Assembly: GCA_036278935.1 (NCBI GenBank)
Contig: DASUKA010000001.1
Coordinates: forward strand, 1-30,366
Direction of reading: 5' to 3'
DNA: 30,366 nucleotides
Source of the DNA: DASSNR01 sp036278935
GTDB taxonomy: Bacteria > Gemmatimonadota > Gemmatimonadetes > Gemmatimonadales > Gemmatimonadaceae
Positions 1 to 8,382 of the stretch are shown here, one piece after another. The notes under the pieces are model-generated. The model did no database searches, was not told where the DNA came from, and saw only the letters and a program-made list of their open reading frames with translations. Within the stretch, counting starts at the first letter, position 1. The number at the start of each line of letters is the position of its first letter. The position numbers and the translations under genes were made by a program.

Positions 1-705
1 GAATTCCGACGGGTGGGTGTTGTAGTACGCCGCAATCTCCGCGTCGGACACCTTCACGGTGGAATCCGGAACGACGGCTGGCAGCAGGGCGACGTAGGAC
101 ACCTGGGCGGAGTCGTGCGAGTCCTTCCAGTCCCGCCAGAGCTCCTGATCCGTCACGTACACCGGGAACGCGACCTGCTGAAAGAGCTTCTCGCGGGGAA
201 TCTCGCTCCGGTAATACTGTTCGAGACCGGCCAGCACGCCCTGCTCTTTGGCCGCCGGGCTGGAGAGGAATCGCTGGTACTTCTGCATGTCGAACTGGCC
301 GTTCGTCTGGAACTCGGGACTCTGCAGAAAGGGGGGATACGGCATGTACCGCGCGGCCTGGCGGATCTCGTCATCCGTCACTGTGATGCCGCGTCGCTTG
401 TACTCCTGCTGGAGCAGGATGTCGGTGACGAGCGAATTGAATGTCTGGTCGCGGATGCGCTGCTCCTCATCGAGCGTGAGGGGCGTGCTCCGCTGTTGCT
501 GCGCTTGCTGTGATTGATTCTGCGTAGCGCGGAGCCACGTATCATAGTTGATCTTCGTTCCGTTCACACTGGCGACCATCGTCCCGCGCGTGACGGATTG
601 CCGTCCGGTCAGGCCCGAGGTCTGGGCGAACAGGAACACCGCGACGAACGCGATGATGATGAAGATCCAGATGTACTTTGCGGCGCTCCGCATGGACTGA
701 AGCAC
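1..705 (-). CDS. SurA/PpiD-type peptidyl-prolyl isomerase (foldase), C-terminus outside window
   Basis: Membrane-anchored periplasmic chaperone of the SurA_N/PpiD type; it would help fold exported and outer-membrane proteins. Seen: the reading frame is open from 705 to the window edge (235 residues). It has one hydrophobic anchor at residues 11-27 (rich in I, F, V, A), then the segment MVASVNGTKINYDTW typical of the SurA N-terminal domain. Further on it reads LLQQEYKRRGITVTDDEI and, at the edge, VKVSDAEIAAYYNTHPSEF, which in this family leads into the parvulin domain. I chose GTG at 705 because AGGAG lies 9 bases upstream; ATG at 693 is the alternative. The parvulin domain is inferred to lie beyond the window. 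It is divergent from the TPR gene, with a shared promoter region between them. Confidence 0.85.
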   Translation of the reverse strand, partial: MLQSMRSAAKYIWIFIIIAFVAVFLFAQTSGLTGRQSVTRGTMVASVNGTKINYDTWLRATQNQSQQAQQQRSTPLTLDEEQRIRDQTFNSLVTDILLQQEYKRRGITVTDDEIRQAARYMPYPPFLQSPEFQTNGQFDMQKYQRFLSSPAAKEQGVLAGLEQYYRSEIPREKLFQQVAFPVYVTDQELWRDWKDSHDSAQVSYVALLPAVVPDSTVKVSDAEIAAYYNTHPSEF

Positions 706-759
706 GACGCGTAACTCCTGCAGGTCGATGAAAGGACGCTGGGGCGATGCGAGCCAAGA

Positions 760-789
760 AATGTAGAGAACCGCCGGGCGTAAAGGCAA
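760..789 (-). promoter_or_regulatory. Candidate sigma-70 promoter for the foldase gene
   Basis: On the minus strand, TTGCCT (784-789) and TACATT (760-765) are separated by 18 bases, about 55 bases upstream of the GTG start at 705. The -10 match is only moderate, so this is a weak prediction. Confidence 0.35.
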
Positions 790-808
790 GACAGCATATG
801 ACTTCCGA

Positions 809-838
809 TTGACTTCGATCGTCCTGGCAGTGTATACT
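809..838 (+). promoter_or_regulatory. Candidate sigma-70 promoter for the TPR-aroQ-...-ftsK run
   Basis: TTGACT (809-814) and TATACT (833-838) are separated by 18 bases, each one mismatch from consensus. Transcription would start near 845, giving a leader of about 44 bases before the ATG at 889. It is the best promoter match in the divergent intergenic region and could drive the whole downstream gene run. Confidence 0.65.
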
Positions 839-888
839 CTTCACCTTCTTCGCCAGCCCCGCGTCTGGCAGCATCCCGAGGGCAATGA

Positions 889-3006
889 ATGGCCGACTCC
901 GCCCTGATCGCCGATCTCGAAAAGCAGTTCGCCCAGAACCCACGCCGCATCTTCGCGCGCCTGGCCAACGAATACCGGAAGGCCGGTGACCCCGAGCGTG
1001 CCATCGACCTCTGCCGCCATCACGTCACGCAGCAACCGAGTTACATCAGCGGACACATCGTGCTGGGCCAGGCGCTGTTCGATAGCGGACAACTCGCTGA
1101 GTCCCGCGGCGCCTTTGAGGCGGCGTTGGCGCTGGACCCGGAGAACCTGATCGCGTTGCGCCAACTTGGCGACATCTCGCGGGACTCGGGCGATGCTGCC
1201 GGGGCGCGGGTCTGGTATCAGCGCCTGCTCGAGGTCGATCCGCAGAACGAGGAGATTGTCGAGCAGCTCCGCGTGCTCGAAGCTCCGCTCACCGAGCAGT
1301 CGCCAGCGCCGGAAGGCGCTGCGGGGGCCGCGCAGGATGGCGACCCGGCGCACTGGGGCGAGATCGATCCGGGTGCCGCTAGTTCCTCTGTGCCGGCGGG
1401 CGAGGCTGATTCAGCAGGCGCCAGCGCATCAGAGCCGGATCTCTCCATGTTGGCGTTCGCCGACGACGCAGGCGTGGCGGAGTTGACGCCCGATGCTCCG
1501 GAGATGGCGGAGACAGCCTCGGACGAGTCGCCAGCCGAGGAACCGGCGATGGTGGAGGGCTTCATGAACGGGCCGGATGCGGTTCCCGAGGAAGCACCTG
1601 CGCCGGAGGGACTCGAGTTCGTGTCGATGGAGTTCTCGCTTTCGGATAGCGAGGCAGAGCCTGCGGGATCGGCGATCGATGTGCCGCGCATGCTGGACAC
1701 TCCGGGCGACACGGTGGTCATGCTCGACATGGGGCTGGCGGCTGATCAGGCACGCGAGGGCGACGGGGGGGCGGAAGCCGCCGGGGACGTGACGGGGGGC
1801 ATACCCGCTGATACGCTGCTGGATGCCAGTGCAGGTGCGGAGCCGGAGTCCGGTGCGCCCGTGTCCGCGATGCCTGCTGGCGACGCGTCGCCGTCCGCCG
1901 ATGACGCTCAGCCCGTCGAGGCACCCGCGGGGGACGAGCACAACGATCTGATCGCCGGCCGGATGTTCGATCCGGACGAGGCATCCGCGGCGGTGACCGA
2001 TGCGTTCGTCACGGAAACGATGGCCGAGGTGTATCTGCAGCAGGGCTTCGTGGAGCAGGCGGCGGACGTCTACCAGCAACTCGCCGAGCGATACCCCGAG
2101 GAGCCGCGCTTCGCTGAGCGGGCGGCCGAGCTTCAGGCGGAGCGTGATGCACTGGGGAGCACCGTGGAACCGACGGCTCTCATGTCGCAACCCGACGCGG
2201 GCAACGCGGCGGCGCAGCCCGGTGTGGAAGGTGCACTGACCATCCGCGCCTTCCTCAGCGCGCTCGCCGCGCGCACGGTGCGCGATGGCCCTCGCGTGGC
2301 CGTTGCGTCCACGACGGACCCCGACTCGGAACCATCGGGCGATTCAGCCACCGCAAGTCCGGAGCCGCCGACCATCAGCGCGCCGGACTTCATGGCATCC
2401 ATCGACGCGACCGCCCCGGCGGCCGAGGACGCAGCCATCCCACTCACGGAGATGGATGCAACCGGCGGAACCGCGGCCATTGCGACGGATGAGCCGGCGC
2501 CCGGCACGCAGCCAACTCCGCATCCCGAGCCAGCGCCGGACGCTCATGCCGCGTGGGATGCCCCGATAGCGCTCGCTACCGAGTCCGCGACCGAGACGCC
2601 AGCGGCACCAGACGCCCAGACGACGCCCATTGCCTCGGCGGAGACCGGTGCGCACGCGCATCTCTTCCCGGACGGAGCGCAGGCAGTATCGCCGGAAGAC
2701 GAGGCGGCGGCCGCGATGCTGGCCGCTGCCTACTCTTCGGACCCGGATGCCAATGGCCTGGTGCTGGGCACACCGGCGCACGAGGCCCCCGATGAACTGT
2801 CGCTGGACGCCGTGTTCCGCGACGCGAGGCAGAGGAACGGGAAGCCGGCATCGTCCATCTCGTACGACGAATTCTTCGGGGACGAAGGAGAGAATGGTGC
2901 CTCGGACCCGGGTTCGGCGGCGGAGAATGGGAACACCAACGGGCAGCAGGATGGTCAGTCCGATCTGGAGCTCTTTCACGCCTGGCTCGAAGGGTTGAAG
3001 AAGTAG
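889..3006 (+). CDS. TPR-repeat protein with long Ala/Glu/Pro-rich linker, function unknown
   Basis: Protein of 705 residues. Residues about 1-125 look like three to four tetratricopeptide repeats (for example HIVLGQALFDSGQLAESRGA and the next repeat, ending LALDPEN). A second TPR-like block sits at about 370-415 (MAEVYLQQGFVEQAADVYQQ). The rest, roughly 130-360 and 430-640, is low-complexity and rich in Ala, Glu, Pro, Asp and Ser, so probably disordered. I see no signal peptide, membrane segment or catalytic motif. TPRs normally mediate protein-protein contacts; the partner is unknown. The start is ATG 889, with GAGGG six bases upstream. Its stop overlaps the aroQ start by one base, so the two are likely translationally coupled. 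A scaffold role is inference. Confidence 0.8.
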   Translation: MADSALIADLEKQFAQNPRRIFARLANEYRKAGDPERAIDLCRHHVTQQPSYISGHIVLGQALFDSGQLAESRGAFEAALALDPENLIALRQLGDISRDSGDAAGARVWYQRLLEVDPQNEEIVEQLRVLEAPLTEQSPAPEGAAGAAQDGDPAHWGEIDPGAASSSVPAGEADSAGASASEPDLSMLAFADDAGVAELTPDAPEMAETASDESPAEEPAMVEGFMNGPDAVPEEAPAPEGLEFVSMEFSLSDSEAEPAGSAIDVPRMLDTPGDTVVMLDMGLAADQAREGDGGAEAAGDVTGGIPADTLLDASAGAEPESGAPVSAMPAGDASPSADDAQPVEAPAGDEHNDLIAGRMFDPDEASAAVTDAFVTETMAEVYLQQGFVEQAADVYQQLAERYPEEPRFAERAAELQAERDALGSTVEPTALMSQPDAGNAAAQPGVEGALTIRAFLSALAARTVRDGPRVAVASTTDPDSEPSGDSATASPEPPTISAPDFMASIDATAPAAEDAAIPLTEMDATGGTAAIATDEPAPGTQPTPHPEPAPDAHAAWDAPIALATESATETPAAPDAQTTPIASAETGAHAHLFPDGAQAVSPEDEAAAAMLAAAYSSDPDANGLVLGTPAHEAPDELSLDAVFRDARQRNGKPASSISYDEFFGDEGENGASDPGSAAENGNTNGQQDGQSDLELFHAWLEGLKK

Positions 3007-3446
3007 TGCGGATTGCCGTTTTGAACGGTCCCAGCCTGAATCTGCTCGGCACACGGGAGCCGTGCATCTATGGTACCGAGACACTGGCCGACATCGAGCG
3101 CCGAGTGCGCAGCGCAGCCAGCGAGTTGCAGGTGGACGTGGAGTTTGCGCAGCGGAATGGCGAGGGTGACCTGATCGACTGCATCCACGCCTGGCGAGGC
3201 CATGTTCAGGGCGCTGTGATCAACCCCGGAGCGTATGGGCATACGAGCCTGGCCATCCGCGACGCGCTGGCGGCCGTGGAGGTGCCCTACGCGGAAGTGC
3301 ACCTCACGAATATCTTCGCGCGCGAGCCGGAGCGGCACCGCCTGATGCTGGCGGGTGGCGCGGTGGCGGTATTGTGCGGGTTCGGCGCCGTGGGCTACGA
3401 ACTGGCGCTGCGCGGGCTTGCGGCGCGGCTCTCCTCACGTGGCTGA
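3006..3446 (+). CDS. aroQ: Type II 3-dehydroquinate dehydratase
   Basis: Third step of the shikimate pathway: 3-dehydroquinate to 3-dehydroshikimate, cytoplasmic, probably a dodecamer. At 146 residues it has the normal family length. Seen: VLNGPSLNLLGTREP at the N-terminus with the following Tyr of the lid loop, then INPGAYGHTSLAIRDAL carrying the catalytic Asn and His, then VHLTNIFAREPERH with a second His and Arg. The start is GTG 3006, overlapping the TPR stop. Odd: the usual NGPNLN reads NGPSLN, a Ser where the family almost always has Asn (codon AGC, one base from AAC), and THTS reads GHTS. The family call is secure; the effect of the Ser is not known. Confidence 0.93.
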   Translation: MRIAVLNGPSLNLLGTREPCIYGTETLADIERRVRSAASELQVDVEFAQRNGEGDLIDCIHAWRGHVQGAVINPGAYGHTSLAIRDALAAVEVPYAEVHLTNIFAREPERHRLMLAGGAVAVLCGFGAVGYELALRGLAARLSSRG

Positions 3447-4533
3447 GCCGGACCGTCGCCCGCAGCGTGTGGCCGCGCTCCTGGAAGCCATGGAGACGGC
3501 ACAGCTGGACGGCCTCCTGGTCACCAGTCTGCCGAACATCCGCTACCTCACGGGATTCAGCGGATCGAGCGCGCTGGTGGTGGTGACGCAGGGCGAGACG
3601 GCGTTGATCACGGACTTCCGCTATGCGACCCAGGTGAAGGACGAGGTGAGTGACTCCGCCCGGGTGGCGATCGAGCCGCAGAGCCTATGGGCCGGGCTGT
3701 GGCGGCTCCTCCCGCAGATGGGCACATTGGAGGTCCTCGGCTTCGAGTCCGCGCACCTCTGGCATCGGGACTTCGAGCGACTACTGAATGCGGGTTCGCG
3801 CTGGCTGTGGCGGCCAACGGTGGATCTGGTGGAGACGCTCCGCGCGCGCAAGGACGCTACGGAGATTGCCCGCATTGCGGAGGCGGCCGATGCGGCGGGG
3901 CGTGCGCTGGCGGCCACCATCGAGCGCGTGCGCATCGGGATGACGGAGCTTGACGTGGCGGGCATCCTGGAGCAGTCGTTACGGGAGGCGGGGAGCGAGG
4001 CGTATCCGTTCCCGACCATCGTGGCGTCCGGACCGCGGTCGGCGCTGCCCCATGCGCACAGCACCACGCGCGTGACGGAGCGCGGCGATCTGCTCCTTCT
4101 GGATTTCGGCGCCGTGGTGGGGGGCTATTGTTCCGATGTCACGCGCACCGTGGTCCTCGGCACGGCAAGCGACGAGCAGCGGAGCATCTACGATGTGGTG
4201 CGTACGGCGAACGAGCGCGCGGCACGTGGCGTCCGCGCGGGCATGCGCGGGCGTGATGCCGATGCGCTCGCGCGTGACTACATTGAGGAGCGCGGATACG
4301 CCGACGCATTCGGGCATAGCCTCGGACACGGAATCGGGCTCGAGGTGCATGAAGCGCCGCGACTGGCCAGGACGGCCGACGCGGTGTTGCCGGAGGATGC
4401 CGTGGTGACGATCGAGCCCGGCATCTATCGCGAGGGGTGGGGCGGCGTACGCATAGAAGACGACGTAGTACTCAGCGCGCGGGGGCCGCGAACGCTCACG
4501 GCCGCCACGCGCGACTTCGTGGAGATCTCGTGA
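3439..4533 (+). CDS. M24-family Xaa-Pro aminopeptidase/dipeptidase
   Basis: Cytoplasmic metallopeptidase of the pita-bread (M24) fold that removes residues next to proline, 364 residues. Residues about 1-125 form the creatinase N-terminal domain (LPNIRYLTGFSGSSALVVV). The C-terminal domain shows all five dinuclear-metal ligands: Asp222 and Asp233 (LLLDFG...YCSDVTRT), His297 (GHSLGHGIGLEVHE), Glu326 (TIEPGIY) and Glu340 (GGVRIEDDV). I chose GTG 3439, which overlaps the aroQ stop by 8 bases; the frame is open further upstream inside aroQ but nothing there resembles the family. The position between aroQ and accB matches the yqhS-yqhT-efp-accB order of Bacillus and relatives, where the equivalent gene encodes such a peptidase. 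Pro-specificity is inferred from family and context. Confidence 0.9.
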   Translation: MAEPDRRPQRVAALLEAMETAQLDGLLVTSLPNIRYLTGFSGSSALVVVTQGETALITDFRYATQVKDEVSDSARVAIEPQSLWAGLWRLLPQMGTLEVLGFESAHLWHRDFERLLNAGSRWLWRPTVDLVETLRARKDATEIARIAEAADAAGRALAATIERVRIGMTELDVAGILEQSLREAGSEAYPFPTIVASGPRSALPHAHSTTRVTERGDLLLLDFGAVVGGYCSDVTRTVVLGTASDEQRSIYDVVRTANERAARGVRAGMRGRDADALARDYIEERGYADAFGHSLGHGIGLEVHEAPRLARTADAVLPEDAVVTIEPGIYREGWGGVRIEDDVVLSARGPRTLTAATRDFVEIS

Positions 4534-4564
4534 TCCCGCCTGACGTGCTCACTTGCACACGCCT

Positions 4565-5071
4565 ATGATCGACTTACGCTACGTGAAGAAGCTGGTGGAG
4601 CTGCTGGACGGGTCGTCGGTGGACTCGATCGAGATTGCGTCTGACAAGGGCATGAAGATCCGGATTGCCAAGACGCCGCAGCAGCGTGGCACCGTGCAGG
4701 TCGCCTCCCCCATGCCGATGCCGGCCATGCTCCCCGCCGCGATGCCCGCCCGCATGACCCCCGCCGAGGGGATGGCGGCCCTTCCGGAGCCGGAAGCGCC
4801 GGCCGCGCCAGAGCCCCCGAAGGTCAAGCTGCTGGAGGTCAACTCGCCGATGGTGGGGACGTTCTATCGAGCGCCGGAGCCCGGCGCGCCCAATTACGTG
4901 AACGAGGGAACGCGCATCGAGAAGGGGCAGATCCTCTGCATCATCGAAGCAATGAAGATCATGAACGAGATCGAATCGGAGTACGCCGGGGTCATCCGCG
5001 AGGTCGTCGTGGAGGATACGCACCCCGTTGAGTATGGACAGGTCCTCTTCCGGATTGATCCGAATGGCTAA
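4565..5071 (+). CDS. accB: Biotin carboxyl carrier protein of acetyl-CoA carboxylase
   Basis: Carries the biotin that AccC carboxylates, for malonyl-CoA and fatty-acid synthesis. It has 168 residues, near the family norm. Seen: an N-terminal region (LRYVKKLVELLDGSSVDSIE), a flexible Ala/Pro/Met linker (about 50-90), and the C-terminal biotinyl domain with SPMVGTFYRAPEPG and the biotinylation motif EAMKIMNEIESE, the modified Lys being Lys131. I chose ATG 4565; TTG 4553 in the same frame would add four residues, and neither has a clear Shine-Dalgarno. The stop overlaps the pilT start by 8 bases. accC is not adjacent: pilT intervenes. Confidence 0.93.
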   Translation: MIDLRYVKKLVELLDGSSVDSIEIASDKGMKIRIAKTPQQRGTVQVASPMPMPAMLPAAMPARMTPAEGMAALPEPEAPAAPEPPKVKLLEVNSPMVGTFYRAPEPGAPNYVNEGTRIEKGQILCIIEAMKIMNEIESEYAGVIREVVVEDTHPVEYGQVLFRIDPNG

Positions 5072-6248
5072 TCCCACCGCACCGTCCGCCCCGAGCACGG
5101 CGGACCCAACCGCATCGTCCGGCGTCGCGCCGTTCAACTTCAAGGCGGTGCTGCAGCGCATGATCCAGCAGAACGCCTCCGATCTGCACCTCAAGGTCGG
5201 GCGACCGCCCGTGCTTCGCATCAACGGCGACCTGGAAGCGCTGGATCTGGCGCCGCTCCGTCCCGACGATCTGAAGGTGCTGGCGGAGCAGATCATGACG
5301 CCCAAGCAGGTGAAGGATTTCGCCGAGAACAAGGAGGCGGACTTCGCGGTCGGCGTCCCAGGGATCGGTCGGTTCCGGGTGAATGTCTACCAGCAGCGGG
5401 GAACCATTGCGTACGCGCTTCGCGCTGTGCCCTATCAGGTGCGCACCGCGTCCGAGCTCAACCTGCCGCCGATCATCGAGGAGATCGCGGTACGGCCGCG
5501 CGGACTCGTGCTGGTGACGGGCGTGACCGGCTCGGGCAAGTCCACCGCGCTCGCGGCGATGCTGCAGCACATCAACGAGCGGCGCCACGCGAACATCATC
5601 ACGATCGAAGATCCGATCGAGTTCCTGCATCGCGACCTGAATTCCAGCATCAACCAGCGCGAAGTGGGCGCCGACACCGGGGGATTCGCGCAGGCGCTAC
5701 GCCGCGTGCTGCGGCAGGATCCCGATGTGATTCTCATCGGCGAGATCCGTGACCTCGAGACGCTGGAAGTGGCGCTCAAGGCGGCGGACACCGGGCATCT
5801 CGTGTTCTCGACGCTCCACACCACCGACGCCACGCAGACGATCAACCGGGTCATGTCCTTCTACCCGCCGCACCAGCAGAGCGAAGTGCGTTTCATGCTG
5901 GCCAGTGCGCTCGCGGCGGTGATCTCCCTGCGTCTGGTGCCGCGCTGCGACAAGCCGGGACGCATTCCGGCGTGCGAGGTCCTGATGAACACGGCCGCGG
6001 TGCGCGACCAGATCCGGGATCTCTCCGCGTCGCTCAACATCCCCGATCTCATCAAGGAAGGCACGGTTCAGTACGGCATGCAGAGCTTCGATCAGTCGCT
6101 CATGCAGTGGTACAGCAAGCGCATTATCTCCTATGAGAGCGCCCTCTTCTTCGCCTCCAATCCCAGCGAGTTCGCGCTCCGGGTGCAAGGGGTGGAAGGG
6201 TCCGCGGATACGACCTGGGATGGCTTCCAGCGCGGCGGCAATGCCTGA
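5064..6248 (+). CDS. pilT: Type IV pilus retraction ATPase PilT
   Basis: Hexameric cytoplasmic ATPase that depolymerises type IV pili (twitching motility, DNA uptake). It has 394 residues. Seen: an N-terminal PAS-like region with QNASDLHLKVGRPPVLRINGDL, Walker A GVTGSGKST (Lys159), an Asp box (TIEDPIEF), Walker B with DVILIGEIRDLETLEVAL, and a His box (FSTLHTTDA). The C-terminal part (LIKEGTVQYGMQSFDQSLMQWY) fits PilT/PilU rather than PilB, because the extension ATPases have a longer N-terminus and a cysteine zinc motif that is absent here. The start is ATG 5064, inside the end of accB (ATGGCTAA overlap). No other pilus gene is in the window. PilU cannot be excluded. Confidence 0.92.
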   Translation: MANPTAPSAPSTADPTASSGVAPFNFKAVLQRMIQQNASDLHLKVGRPPVLRINGDLEALDLAPLRPDDLKVLAEQIMTPKQVKDFAENKEADFAVGVPGIGRFRVNVYQQRGTIAYALRAVPYQVRTASELNLPPIIEEIAVRPRGLVLVTGVTGSGKSTALAAMLQHINERRHANIITIEDPIEFLHRDLNSSINQREVGADTGGFAQALRRVLRQDPDVILIGEIRDLETLEVALKAADTGHLVFSTLHTTDATQTINRVMSFYPPHQQSEVRFMLASALAAVISLRLVPRCDKPGRIPACEVLMNTAAVRDQIRDLSASLNIPDLIKEGTVQYGMQSFDQSLMQWYSKRIISYESALFFASNPSEFALRVQGVEGSADTTWDGFQRGGNA

Positions 6249-6278
6249 TCATCCGCGCCAGCCCTGATACGTCACGCC

Positions 6279-7631
6279 ATGTTCAAGAAGGTACTCATCG
6301 CCAACCGCGGCGAGATCGCGCTGCGCGTGATTCGCGCATGCCACGAGCTCGGGTTGCAGACGGTGGCGGTGTATTCGGAGGCGGACCGCGAGTCGCTCCA
6401 TGTCCGCTTCGCGGATGATGAGGTCTGTATCGGGCCGCCGCCGGCCCGCGATTCCTACCTGAAGATTCCGCGGCTCATCGCCGCCGCGGAGATCACGGGG
6501 GCGGATGCCATCCATCCGGGCTACGGCTTTCTGGCGGAGAACGCCGAATTCGCGGAGACCTGCGCGGCGTCCAACATCACCTTCATCGGACCAACCGCCG
6601 AGCAGATTCGGGTGATGGGTGACAAGGCGGCGGCGCGCACCGCGATGGCGAATGTCGGCGTCCCGATCATTCCGGGCACGCCGGGCCCGGTGGACGACCC
6701 GGACACCGCACTGGAGCTGGCGCGCCAGATGGGCTTTCCGGTGATCATCAAGGCGGCGGCGGGCGGCGGCGGGAAGGGAATGCGCGTGGCGGCCGATCCG
6801 GATGACTTTACGCGCGCGTTCCAGCTGGCGCGCTCCGAAGCGCTCTCCGCGTTCGGCAACGGCGCCGTCTACGTCGAAAAGTACCTCGCGCATCCGCGCC
6901 ACATCGAGTTCCAGATTCTTGGGGACCAGTACGGACGAGTGATGCACCTGGGCGAGCGCGATTGTTCGGTGCAGCGCCGGCATCAGAAGCTCATCGAAGA
7001 GTCACCGAGCCCGGCGGTCACGCCGGCGTTGCGCGCGGCAATGGGCGACGCGGCGGTGCGCGGCGCCAGCGCCATCGGCTACGTGGGGGCCGGCACCATC
7101 GAGATGCTCCTCGACCAGGACGGCTCGTACTACTTCATGGAGATGAACACGCGCATCCAGGTGGAGCACGGGGTGACCGAGATGCTCACAGGCGTGGACC
7201 TGGTCAAGGAGCAGATTCGCGCGGCAGCTGGCGAACACCTGTCCGTGTGCGAGATGCCGGCACAGCGGGGGCACGTGATCGAGGTCCGGGTGAATGCGGA
7301 GGATCCCTCGCGCAACTTCCAGCCATCGCCGGGGCGGATTGACGTCTACCATCCGCCGGGCGGACCCGGTGTGCGGCTCGATTCGCACGTCTATGCCGGC
7401 TACACGGTGCCGCCGTACTATGATTCCCTGCTGGGAAAGCTCATCTGCCAGGGACGCGATCGCGAGGAGGCGATCCGCCGCATGCAGGTGGCGCTGGATG
7501 GGTTCATCATCGAAGGCGTTGCCACCACCATCCCCTTTCTCTCGCGCGTCATGGCGAACGCGCGATTCCGCCGCGGGGACGTGGACACGAAATTTCTGGA
7601 GCAGCAAGGCGACCTGTTGCGGGAGTCGTAG
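6279..7631 (+). CDS. accC: Biotin carboxylase subunit of acetyl-CoA carboxylase
   Basis: ATP-dependent carboxylation of biotin on AccB with bicarbonate, the first half-reaction of acetyl-CoA carboxylase. It has 450 residues, the family length. Seen: the N-terminal LIANRGEIALRVIRACHELG, the glycine-rich ATP-grasp loop KAAAGGGGKGMR near residue 157, the HIEFQILGD and ERDCSVQRRHQKLIEESPS segments, and the metal/catalytic stretch MNTRIQVEH at about 287-295, followed by TEMLTGVDLVKEQIR and AGYTVPPYYDSLLGKL. Odd: the usual HPVTEM reads HGVTEM. The start is ATG 6279, 30 bases after pilT. comB begins directly at its stop. Confidence 0.95.
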   Translation: MFKKVLIANRGEIALRVIRACHELGLQTVAVYSEADRESLHVRFADDEVCIGPPPARDSYLKIPRLIAAAEITGADAIHPGYGFLAENAEFAETCAASNITFIGPTAEQIRVMGDKAAARTAMANVGVPIIPGTPGPVDDPDTALELARQMGFPVIIKAAAGGGGKGMRVAADPDDFTRAFQLARSEALSAFGNGAVYVEKYLAHPRHIEFQILGDQYGRVMHLGERDCSVQRRHQKLIEESPSPAVTPALRAAMGDAAVRGASAIGYVGAGTIEMLLDQDGSYYFMEMNTRIQVEHGVTEMLTGVDLVKEQIRAAAGEHLSVCEMPAQRGHVIEVRVNAEDPSRNFQPSPGRIDVYHPPGGPGVRLDSHVYAGYTVPPYYDSLLGKLICQGRDREEAIRRMQVALDGFIIEGVATTIPFLSRVMANARFRRGDVDTKFLEQQGDLLRES

Positions 7632-8378
7632 ATGCGCATCGATGTGCTCTTCGGACCAGGAAACGTGGTGGGCGCGCACGTCCAGGGCCGCGTGGTAGCG
7701 GTGATCGATGTGCTGCGCGCTTCCACGAGCATTGCCGCTGCCCTCGCGAACGGCGCCAGAACGGTCATCCCCTTCGAGCGCATTGACGACGTGATCATAA
7801 GGGCCAAGCAGTTCGAGCGTGGCGAGGTCCGTCTGGCGGGCGAGCGCAAAATGCAGCCGATCCCGGGCTTCGACCTTGGCAACTCCCCCGGCGCCTTCAC
7901 GGAAGAGGCCATTCGCGGCAAGACGGTGTTGATGACCACGACCAACGGCACCGCCGCGCTCCACGCCGTGCAGGGCGCGCGCGACGTGGTGGTGGCGGCC
8001 TACGTCAACTTCAGCGCGGTCTGCGCGCTCCTGCGCACGGCGGCACGCGGCGAGACGGACGTGGTGCTCGTCTGCGCCGGCCACGAGGGACAGTTCGCGC
8101 TGGAGGACGCCTCGTGCGCGGGGCGCTACGCCAGCGCCGTGCTGGACGGTCTCTCCTGCGTGGAACTGGGCGACGGGGCCGCGGCATGCGTGGTGCTCGA
8201 CCAGCAATACGGAGATCACCTCGATCGCCTGTTCGCGGACTCCGAACACGGGCGCGCGCTCCAGGATGCTGGCTTCGCGGCCGATCTGGAGTGCTGTGCC
8301 GCCGTCGACGCGTACCCGGTGATTCCCGTCTACCGCGACCGCCAGCTCACCAAGCTCGGGCCCGAGCGGGAGCGATAG
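7632..8378 (+). CDS. comB: ComB family 2-phosphosulfolactate phosphatase
   Basis: The family hydrolyses 2-phosphosulfolactate to sulfolactate with Mg2+; in methanogens this is a step of coenzyme M synthesis. It has 248 residues. Seen: VAVIDVLRASTSIAAALANG, an ERKMQPIPGFDLGNSP segment, and TTTNGTAAL, all characteristic of the ComB family. The start is ATG 7632, immediately after the accC stop, so it is cotranscribed with the acetyl-CoA carboxylase genes. Many bacteria that do not make coenzyme M carry such a gene, and the substrate there is often not established; no other sulfolactate gene is visible here. The family is confident, the in vivo substrate is not. Confidence 0.85.
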   Translation: MRIDVLFGPGNVVGAHVQGRVVAVIDVLRASTSIAAALANGARTVIPFERIDDVIIRAKQFERGEVRLAGERKMQPIPGFDLGNSPGAFTEEAIRGKTVLMTTTNGTAALHAVQGARDVVVAAYVNFSAVCALLRTAARGETDVVLVCAGHEGQFALEDASCAGRYASAVLDGLSCVELGDGAAACVVLDQQYGDHLDRLFADSEHGRALQDAGFAADLECCAAVDAYPVIPVYRDRQLTKLGPERER

Positions 8379-8382
8379 TCCG

